NCBI RefSeq assembly: GCF_042646085.1
Contig: NZ_JBHRSZ010000002.1
Span: 62,001 to 126,000, forward strand
DNA: 64,000 nt
Direction: 5' to 3'
DNA from: Litoribrevibacter euphylliae
GTDB lineage: Bacteria; Pseudomonadota; Gammaproteobacteria; Pseudomonadales; Litoribrevibacteraceae
The position numbers and the translations under genes are program-made. The notes beneath the pieces were generated by a model, which saw only the letters and a list, made by a program, of their open reading frames with translations, was not told where the DNA came from and ran no database searches. How positions within the stretch are numbered: the stretch's first letter is position 1; each line of letters starts with the position of its first letter. Positions 25,938-32,259 of the stretch are shown piece by piece.

Positions 25938-26784
25938 TCGGAGAATGATCCGACAAACGTTTTGGCGGGTCAGTCCAAGCCCTCTCGTGCATCTCGGCAC
26001 GAGAATCCCCCATTCGGACTCGTCGATCATATTCTATGAACTCGTCATCCGGATTGACATATTTGTTTCCAGAATACGAAAAGTAATGCAGCTCACCCAC
26101 ATGACGAAAACGAAACGGCGAAGTTGAAGGCGGAAGCCAACACACCATGTCGGAGTGATTCACCACACGATAAACCGGTGTACCTAACAGACTGGACGCA
26201 AAGCCACTGTCCCCTACTCTGGGGGCACCAAACACATACAAGGCTTTTGGTGAATAATCAGCAGCAGCCAGGGTTGCTAACGCACCTCCTAAACTGTGCC
26301 CAGCAAAGAAAATCGGCATGCGCCGAATACGCCGCAAGCGATGTCGAATGGGTTCCCAGATACTGATCAGAGCTTCCAAAAAACCTTGATGAACCAAGCC
26401 ACCACCAAACCAGGGAGCCAGGCTGGTTTTGAAGTTGTACATCCAATTGGTCGGTTCAGACGAACCTCTGAAAATCAGCACCGCCCAATGAGGTTTCGTT
26501 GCCGATACCAGCAAAGACGCCTGCATGCCTCGCTCTTCTACAAAGTACATTTCCCTGAGATTAATCATCTCTAACTCAGGGTGAACCATGCTGGCACTAA
26601 ACGCAGAGCGATACTGATCACGATCATGACGATAGATCCACCGCGACAGTTCGCTCATCCACAGAGCATTCACCGGGTCATACGAGGTTTTATTGGGGTC
26701 AAAGTCCCAACGATGAAAGTTAGGAAAATAATGAGAACTAATATCCGGTCTTAGCAGCGATTGCCACGAATGATCAAACTTCAC
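25849..26784 (-). CDS. class 3 lipase-family protein
   Basis: This alpha/beta hydrolase of about 311 residues has GHSLGGALATLAA with the nucleophile Ser164, Asp212 in NHSDMVCWLP and His282-2=280 in SDHSPINY, a complete Ser-Asp-His triad in Lipase_3 order. No signal peptide is evident. It should hydrolyse acylglycerol or another lipid ester. The start is uncertain: GTG 26784 has GGA six bases upstream, TTG 26790 is the alternative, and no ATG fits. The His-containing C-terminus is encoded within and just before the 89-bp overlap with the aminopeptidase gene, so the overlap involves genuine coding sequence. Confidence 0.83.
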   Translation of the reverse strand: MKFDHSWQSLLRPDISSHYFPNFHRWDFDPNKTSYDPVNALWMSELSRWIYRHDRDQYRSAFSASMVHPELEMINLREMYFVEERGMQASLLVSATKPHWAVLIFRGSSEPTNWMYNFKTSLAPWFGGGLVHQGFLEALISIWEPIRHRLRRIRRMPIFFAGHSLGGALATLAAADYSPKALYVFGAPRVGDSGFASSLLGTPVYRVVNHSDMVCWLPPSTSPFRFRHVGELHYFSYSGNKYVNPDDEFIEYDRRVRMGDSRAEMHERAWTDPPKRLSDHSPINYSANIYKEVVEHPLYQKLLETEGYPSD

Positions 26785-26899
26785 ACACAATCCATCTTCA
26801 AATCAAACTCGCCTCTAACTCAACTCATAAATAATAGTATCAGCGAAACTTATGCGCTTTATAAGCTATACATTAACCGCCAAATATGGCGTTTTTCTT

Positions 26900-26918
26900 A
26901 AGAAGCCTCTGAATAAGT
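26900..26918. repeat. decayed MITE end beside copy 2
   Basis: AAGAAGCCTCTGAATAAGT resembles the element terminus. The complete copy 2 begins two bases later, as if a new insertion had landed in or next to an older end. Confidence 0.5.
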
Positions 26919-26920
26919 AC

Positions 26921-27189
26921 TAGGGAACCTCTGAACAAGTCCCTCTCTGCTCAGGCCTATAAGAGAAATGTCTATTTGAGGCGCGGTTTTGAAGGCATAA
27001 CGGGTTACGTCAAAAAGCCGCAACAAAAAAGAGACATTTCTCTTAAGGCCCCGAAGGGCGGGGCTTTAAAAACGTTATAACATCGTTGAACTTCTTGAAA
27101 AGGTCTAGACATTCTCTACGAAGCTCGCCTTGTTCTAACATTTTTCTAGCGCCCGCTGAGCTAGAGCGGACTTGTTCAGAGGTTCCCTA
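26921..27189. mobile_element. MITE-like element, copy 2 (269 bp)
   Basis: The ends are TA plus GGGAACCTCTGAACAAGTCC and its exact complement plus TA, a perfect 20-bp terminal inverted repeat. An internal 14-bp inverted pair (TAAGAGAAATGTCT at 26960-26973, complement at 27032-27045) is perfect here. There is no open frame of meaningful length. About 96 percent identity to the copy at 1342-1610 by eye suggests recent movement. It sits 45 bp upstream of the first acnB operator, so it could affect acnB expression. Confidence 0.85.
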
Positions 27190-27234
27190 GAGCCATTGAA
27201 ATGCTGATTTCAGTTTTTTATGCTGAAACAAAAC

Positions 27235-27246
27235 ATTGTCGACAAT
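27235..27246. promoter_or_regulatory. upstream operator of acnB
   Basis: ATTGTCGACAAT is a perfect 12-bp palindrome. Two close variants lie in the core promoter downstream. The form is typical of GntR-family sites; I recall a similar motif for a regulator of propionate/methylcitrate genes, which would fit AcnB's methylisocitrate dehydratase activity. Confidence 0.6.
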
Positions 27247-27296
27247 ATTTTAATTTTAGTTCTATCATCCTCATAAATTGTCACATTTAAATACCC

Positions 27297-27328
27297 ATTG
27301 TTGACAATAAACCTATCTTGTCTACAAT
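27297..27328 (+). promoter_or_regulatory. acnB core promoter with two embedded operators
   Basis: TTGACA (27301-27306), 16 bases and TACAAT (27323-27328) form a near-consensus sigma-70 promoter. The -35 lies inside ATTGTTGACAAT (27297-27308) and the -10 inside CTTGTCTACAAT (27317-27328), both variants of the upstream palindrome and centred 20 bp apart. A repressor on these sites would block RNA polymerase directly. Confidence 0.65.
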
Positions 27329-27463
27329 CCGCTCATCTTTTAGAAAGTTTTTCAATAAAATTCTTACACCAAATTGAAGGTCGCAGGAACAAAATCGACC
27401 GTCTATGATTTCTATCTATAAGAAAGAACTCATAGCAAATTCAACTGATGAGGGTTATGAATC

Positions 27464-30052
27464 GTGTTAGAAGCTTATCGCGCACACGTCGCAGAACGTG
27501 CTGAACAAGGCGTTCCACCAAAGCCGCTCAACGCAGAGCAAACGGCTGGTCTAGTAGAACTACTAAAAAACCCGCCTGCGGGTGAAGAAGCCATCTTGGT
27601 TGATCTTCTTGAAAACCGTATTCCACCAGGTGTTGATGAAGCAGCTTATGTTAAAGCGGCTTTCCTGACTGCTATTACCAAAGGCGAAACCGAATCTCCG
27701 CTTGTATCTAAAGAAAAAGCAGTTCAACTACTGGGCATGATGCAAGGTGGTTACAATATCGCTACCTTGGTTGAACTTCTTGACGATGCAAACCTTGCTG
27801 AACTGGCAGGTGAGCAACTTAAGAATACCCTTTTGATGTTCGATTCGTTCAATGACGTTAAAGAAAAAATGGACGCGGGCAACCCAGTCGCCAAGGCGGT
27901 GATTGAGTCTTGGGCAAACGCTGAGTGGTTCACCAAGAAAAACAAAGTGGCTGAAAGCATCAAAATGTCTGTGTTTAAGGTAACGGGTGAAACCAACACC
28001 GATGACCTTTCTCCGGCACCTGATGCATGGTCTCGCCCAGACATCCCTGTTCACGCACGCGCAGCTTACAAAATGACGCGTGACGGTTTAACGCCTGAAG
28101 AGCACGGCGTCACTGGCCCGATGGCTCAAATCGAAGAGATCAAAGCGAAAGGCCTTCCTGTTGCTTTCGTTGGTGACGTAGTAGGTACGGGTTCTTCTCG
28201 TAAGTCTGCAACGAACTCTGTGCTTTGGTTCTTCGGTGACGACATCCCTGGTGTACCTAACAAACGTACGGGTGGTGTGTGTATCGGCTCTAAAGTGGCA
28301 CCTATCTTCTTCAACACCATGGAAGACGCTGGCGCACTCGTATTCGAAGCACCAGTAGACAAAATGAACATGGGTGACGTGATCGAGATCTTCCCTTACG
28401 AAGGTAAAATCACTAACCAGAACGGCGAAGTAATCTCTGAATTCAAATTCAAATCAGACGTGATTCTGGATGAAGTTCAAGCCGGTGGTCGTATCCCTCT
28501 CATCATTGGTCGCGGTTTGACAGAGAAAGCACGTCAAGCGCTAGGCTTAGGCCCTTCAGACGCATTCCGTAAGCCAGTTGATCCAGAAGCAGGCACTAAA
28601 GGCTTCACCCTTGCTCAGAAAATGGTGGGTAAAGCATGTGGTGTTGAGGGTGTTCGCCCTGGCCAATACTGTGAGCCTAAGATGACTACGGTAGGATCAC
28701 AGGACACGACCGGCCCTATGACGCGTGACGAGCTGAAAGACCTTGCCTGTCTTGGTTTCTCTGCAGATCTTGTTATGCAGTCTTTCTGTCACACAGCTGC
28801 GTATCCTAAGCCAGTTGACGTTGAGATGCAGCACACCATGCCAGACTTCATCCAAACTCGTGGCGGTGTCGCACTTCGCCCTGGTGACGGTGTCATCCAC
28901 TCCTGGTTGAACCGCATGCTACTTCCAGACACCGTTGGTACAGGTGGTGACTCTCATACACGTTTCCCAATGGGTATTTCTTTCCCTGCTGGCTCTGGTC
29001 TGGTTGCGTTCGCAGCGGCAACGGGGGTTATGCCACTGGACATGCCTGAATCTGTATTAGTTCGCTTCAAAGGTGAAATGCAGCCAGGCATTACTCTACG
29101 TGACCTTGTACATGCAATTCCTTACTACGGCATCAAGCAAGGTCTGTTGACGGTAGAAAAAGCCGGTAAGATCAACGAATTCTCTGGTCGCGTACTGGAA
29201 ATTGAAGGCCTTGATAACCTGACGGTTGAGCAAGCGTTTGAATTGTCTGACGCATCTGCAGAACGTTCTGCAGCGGGCTGTACGATTAAGCTTTCTGAAG
29301 ACGCCGTTAAAGAATATCTGCAATCTAACATTGTCATGCTGCGCTGGATGATCGCGGAAGGTTACGGCGACCCACGCTCTCTTGAGCGTCGTGCTCAAGC
29401 GATGGAAGCTTGGTTGGCTAACCCAGAACTGATGGAAGCGGACGCTGACGCCGAATACGCACACGTAATCGAAATTGATTTGGCAGACATCAAAGAGCCA
29501 ATCGTATGCTGCCCGAACGACCCGGATGACGCTAAGTTACTTTCTGAAGTGGCTGGCGACACCGTAGACGAAGTATTCATCGGCTCTTGTATGACCAACA
29601 TCGGTCACTTCCGTGCCGCTGGTCAACTTCTATCTCAACACAAAGGCGGTCTTAAAACTCGTTTCTGGATGACGCCTCCAACCAAGATGGACGCGGTTCA
29701 GTTGATGGAAGAAGGTTACTACAACACTTTCGGCACCTCGGGTGTTCGTACTGAAGTTCCGGGTTGTTCACTGTGTATGGGTAACCAGGCTCGTGTTGCT
29801 CCTAACACCACGGTACTGTCGACCTCTACTCGTAACTTCCCTAACCGTCTGGGTGATGGCGCAAACGTTTACCTAACGTCTGCGGAACTGGCGTCTGTTG
29901 GTGCAATCCTTGGTAAGCTGCCTACTCCGGCTGAATACTTCGAATACGCCAAGTCGCTAGAATCCAAGTCTGACGAAGTATACAACTACCTGAACTTCGA
30001 CCAGATGGAAGCGTATACATCAAAAGCTGAAACGGCTTCTGTTGAGCTTTGA
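27464..30052 (+). CDS. acnB: aconitate hydratase B / 2-methylisocitrate dehydratase
   Basis: This 862-residue AcnB is close in length and sequence to the E. coli enzyme (865). It has an N-terminal HEAT-like domain, the swivel domain (GTGSSRKSATNSVLWFF) and the iron-sulfur catalytic domains with QDTTGPMT and GGDSHTRFPMG. The [4Fe-4S] ligands are Cys709 (GSCMTN), Cys768 and Cys771 (PGCSLCMGNQ). It interconverts citrate and isocitrate in the TCA cycle and can dehydrate 2-methylisocitrate. The start is GTG 27464 with GAGGG nine bases upstream. A promoter with three operator-like palindromes precedes it and a strong terminator follows. Confidence 0.96.
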   Translation: MLEAYRAHVAERAEQGVPPKPLNAEQTAGLVELLKNPPAGEEAILVDLLENRIPPGVDEAAYVKAAFLTAITKGETESPLVSKEKAVQLLGMMQGGYNIATLVELLDDANLAELAGEQLKNTLLMFDSFNDVKEKMDAGNPVAKAVIESWANAEWFTKKNKVAESIKMSVFKVTGETNTDDLSPAPDAWSRPDIPVHARAAYKMTRDGLTPEEHGVTGPMAQIEEIKAKGLPVAFVGDVVGTGSSRKSATNSVLWFFGDDIPGVPNKRTGGVCIGSKVAPIFFNTMEDAGALVFEAPVDKMNMGDVIEIFPYEGKITNQNGEVISEFKFKSDVILDEVQAGGRIPLIIGRGLTEKARQALGLGPSDAFRKPVDPEAGTKGFTLAQKMVGKACGVEGVRPGQYCEPKMTTVGSQDTTGPMTRDELKDLACLGFSADLVMQSFCHTAAYPKPVDVEMQHTMPDFIQTRGGVALRPGDGVIHSWLNRMLLPDTVGTGGDSHTRFPMGISFPAGSGLVAFAAATGVMPLDMPESVLVRFKGEMQPGITLRDLVHAIPYYGIKQGLLTVEKAGKINEFSGRVLEIEGLDNLTVEQAFELSDASAERSAAGCTIKLSEDAVKEYLQSNIVMLRWMIAEGYGDPRSLERRAQAMEAWLANPELMEADADAEYAHVIEIDLADIKEPIVCCPNDPDDAKLLSEVAGDTVDEVFIGSCMTNIGHFRAAGQLLSQHKGGLKTRFWMTPPTKMDAVQLMEEGYYNTFGTSGVRTEVPGCSLCMGNQARVAPNTTVLSTSTRNFPNRLGDGANVYLTSAELASVGAILGKLPTPAEYFEYAKSLESKSDEVYNYLNFDQMEAYTSKAETASVEL

Positions 30053-30096
30053 CATATCTGAATTGATAAGTGTCAGGGTTGATTAATACCATAAAT

Positions 30097-30129
30097 AAAA
30101 ACCGCCATGCGAACGCTGGCGGTTTTTTT
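30097..30129 (+). terminator. rho-independent terminator of acnB
   Basis: The stem AAAAACCGCCA/TGGCGGTTTTT is followed by further T residues, about 45 bases after the stop. Confidence 0.9.
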
Positions 30130-30190
30130 GGGCTTCTGATTTAAGAATTGATTGGCTTTAGAACAGTAGCCAATTGGAGTGGCAGGATGA

Positions 30191-30481
30191 TCAATATCCC
30201 GCTTCTTTTTGATGTCGTACGGCAATAATCGTCGCGGTTTCACCATTAAAGCGATATATCACGATATAGCCACTACTTCCGAAATCGATAAACCATTCAC
30301 GAAATTCCGGCTCCATATCTTCAACTGGCCGTCCGACCTCTGGCTGATGCGACAGTATTTTTACACCAGCTCTGATCTCTTTGATCGCTCGGCGAGCAGC
30401 AGCTTTATCTTTTGGAGCGAGGAAACGATATAGCCGCTGAACATCCTCTAGAGCTGACGGCGACCAAATCAAACGTGGCAC
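30191..30481 (-). CDS. RelE/ParE-family toxin
   Basis: This 96-residue protein has the RelE/ParE pattern: WSPSALEDVQRLYRFL, GRPVEDMEPEFREWFIDFGSS-like core and YIVIYRFNGETATIIAVRHQKEAGY at the end. The ParE branch inhibits gyrase and the RelE branch cleaves mRNA; the sequence alone does not decide. The start is GTG 30481, overlapping the antitoxin gene by 13 bases. Confidence 0.87.
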   Translation of the reverse strand: MPRLIWSPSALEDVQRLYRFLAPKDKAAARRAIKEIRAGVKILSHQPEVGRPVEDMEPEFREWFIDFGSSGYIVIYRFNGETATIIAVRHQKEAGY

Positions 30482-30741
30482 TTAGGCAGCTCCGCATCCT
30501 CACCACTTTCAAGCTTAGCCAACCAATCGTCTGCTTCTTCCATCGTCAAATGAAGTCCATTTTGTTGATAAGACTCCCAAGCATGTAATGCATCTTGTTT
30601 TAAAGCTTCTCGTTTTTCTTCGCGTTCAACATAATCACGGATTGCTTCACGCATAATCCAATGTGCAGAACGGTTTCGCGCTTCAGCCAAGTTCTGAACT
30701 CGACTCTTCAAGTTGTCGTCAAGTTTTACTGATGTCGCCAT
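30469..30741 (-). CDS. ribbon-helix-helix antitoxin
   Basis: This 90-residue protein begins MATSVKLDDNLKSRVQNLAEARNRSAHWIM, a ribbon-helix-helix DNA-binding domain of the CopG/ParD type, followed by a charged toxin-binding tail. It should neutralise the toxin and repress its own promoter. ATG 30741 has GAGG upstream; a longer frame to 30801 runs through the probable operator and is rejected. It is the first gene of the pair, the usual order. Confidence 0.86.
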   Translation of the reverse strand: MATSVKLDDNLKSRVQNLAEARNRSAHWIMREAIRDYVEREEKREALKQDALHAWESYQQNGLHLTMEEADDWLAKLESGEDAELPKCHV

Positions 30742-30760
30742 TGACTTCGCCTCATGAATA

Positions 30761-30775
30761 AAAGGTAGTACCTTT
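30761..30775. promoter_or_regulatory. candidate autoregulatory operator of the toxin-antitoxin pair
   Basis: AAAGGTA-G-TACCTTT is a perfect 7-bp inverted repeat 20 bases upstream of the antitoxin start, flanked on the minus strand by TATTC on both sides. Position and size suit a ribbon-helix-helix dimer pair. Confidence 0.6.
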
Positions 30776-30874
30776 GAATACTCTAACACAAGTTGAACCA
30801 ATGATCGCTCAAATTATGAGCACTTAATTAGTCATCCAAGTAGTTTTTCAGGGGATACACTGACTTCATTATTT

Positions 30875-31387
30875 TCAAAACAAATCCTGTTGTGGGCTAA
30901 CCAGGCTCACTGTATCACCAATTTTGATTTCACCCGTTTTAATCACCTTACAGCACAGGCCACCATGCCCCATCATCGCGGCTATCCCGCCCTTACCTAG
31001 CGCAGCTTCAATGCGTTGGCACGGATGACATAAAGCACCCGCTTCAAATACAGCATCACCAATCTGAAATTGCTGATATCGCAAGGCCGATAGATTGATG
31101 TTCTTCACCACCAAATTGCGCCTTAAGGTGTTCGGATACACTGGCTTTCCTCCCAAATAGTGGGAGATCATGTCTATGTATTCCTGACTTATGAGGGTGA
31201 CCTGTCGACCAGAACCCGGCATCTTCTTAAGCCTGTGATCTCCTTCAAGACCCAAATCTTTATGAGCCATTACCGAAGTCAATTCGTGCATAACGGCTTT
31301 GCGTTCAGGGCGCACGCCAATCCATGTAAGTTCACCTGGAGGCAGGGATTTAATAAACCGGGAAAAGAGGCGATGTTGGCTGTTCAT
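30875..31387 (-). CDS. MOSC-domain protein
   Basis: This 170-residue MOSC protein has GLEGDHR, RQVTLISQEY, RRNLVV and the conserved Cys motif GALCHPCQRIE. MOSC proteins bind or transfer molybdenum cofactor, or a persulfide on the conserved Cys, and some act in N-hydroxylated base detoxification. The exact role is unknown. A perfect 16-bp palindrome 37 bases before the ATG suggests TetR-type control. It is not adjacent to the molybdenum hydroxylase genes. Confidence 0.82.
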   Translation of the reverse strand: MNSQHRLFSRFIKSLPPGELTWIGVRPERKAVMHELTSVMAHKDLGLEGDHRLKKMPGSGRQVTLISQEYIDMISHYLGGKPVYPNTLRRNLVVKNINLSALRYQQFQIGDAVFEAGALCHPCQRIEAALGKGGIAAMMGHGGLCCKVIKTGEIKIGDTVSLVSPQQDLF

Positions 31388-31423
31388 GTCGGGACGTATT
31401 TAAAATTTTTTGAAGGCGCTTTA

Positions 31424-31439
31424 TATACTGATCAGTATA
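31424..31439. promoter_or_regulatory. 16-bp perfect palindrome upstream of the MOSC gene
   Basis: TATACTGATCAGTATA is fully self-complementary and contains TATACT, a possible -10 on the minus strand. Its form is typical of TetR/AcrR operators. No regulator gene is adjacent. Confidence 0.6.
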
Positions 31440-31505
31440 GGAAACAGATGACAACCAACAGAAATAAATTGGCGCCAAAGTAAGAACAACCAATCCATTA
31501 GTGCT

Positions 31506-31937
31506 TTATATCCTTTGCCAGACGATACCAAGATTTGACTCATGAGCGTTTAAATTGCAGTTATTATTTTGAAAAAGCTGAACGGTGGTCAGTACAGAGG
31601 GAGTAGTAACTAATTGAAAGCATTTAGTATTTTCATGGTAAAAAGTGCCTCCTATGACTTTCCCTGTTTGCGGGTGTCTTACTATGCGAGTGAAACTAGT
31701 AAGGATCTTGTCTGAAACAATTTTTCCTTTATTCGAGATCACTACAAAACGGGCCAAGTCTTCCTGCCCCTCTACATTCATGACGTAGTTACCACGCCCT
31801 TTTTCCCTGAGAATTTCGTTTTGTTCCTCAGTTATCATCTCGGCGGGCCAAAGCCACAAGATAAAGAAAACAATGACCATAATGATCATTGTAATCTCAA
31901 GAGTATTTTTTAAATCTGTAGCATCTTGATCAAGCAT
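31506..31937 (-). CDS. hypothetical single-pass membrane protein
   Basis: I do not recognise this protein of about 143 residues. It has one N-terminal membrane helix (ITMIIMVIVFFILWLWP, about 15-32) followed by a soluble domain with two Cys, possibly periplasmic. Residues downstream alternate strands (FVVISNKGKIVSDKIL, IGGTFYHENTKCFQLV). ATG 31937 has GGGGA five bases upstream and is preferred to ATG 31949. Neighbours (MOSC gene, aconitase) give no clue. Confidence 0.6.
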   Translation of the reverse strand: MLDQDATDLKNTLEITMIIMVIVFFILWLWPAEMITEEQNEILREKGRGNYVMNVEGQEDLARFVVISNKGKIVSDKILTSFTRIVRHPQTGKVIGGTFYHENTKCFQLVTTPSVLTTVQLFQNNNCNLNAHESNLGIVWQRI

Positions 31938-32175
31938 GTTTTTCCCCATCTTCTTCGCTTCAAGAGCTTAGGATATTTTAGATTAATTTAAGAAATCTAT
32001 ATCCAAATCGTTTTTGTTACCAAAATACTATTGATTAAAACTTGTTCTTACATTTTTCAAACAAAGAGAAAACCTATCATAGCCCCCCCCTGCCTATCAC
32101 CTCAAAACCATGAATGCCTTCACATCAACTCTCAGTACACACCTACACTCATTAACTTCAGTAAATGTCGAGCAC

Positions 32176-32212
32176 AAAAAAGCCCAAACAATTTTGATTG
32201 TTTGGGCTTTTT
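32176..32212. terminator. bidirectional rho-independent terminator
   Basis: A perfect 16-bp stem (AAAAAGCCCAAACAAT and its complement) with a 4-base loop has A and T tracts on both sides. It terminates the minus-strand aconitase gene. Apart from it, the region 31938-32259 shows nothing recognisable. Confidence 0.92.
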
Positions 32213-32259
32213 CAGCTTCAGACGCCAGTCTCCCGACGTCTGACTCCAATCAAATCGTC

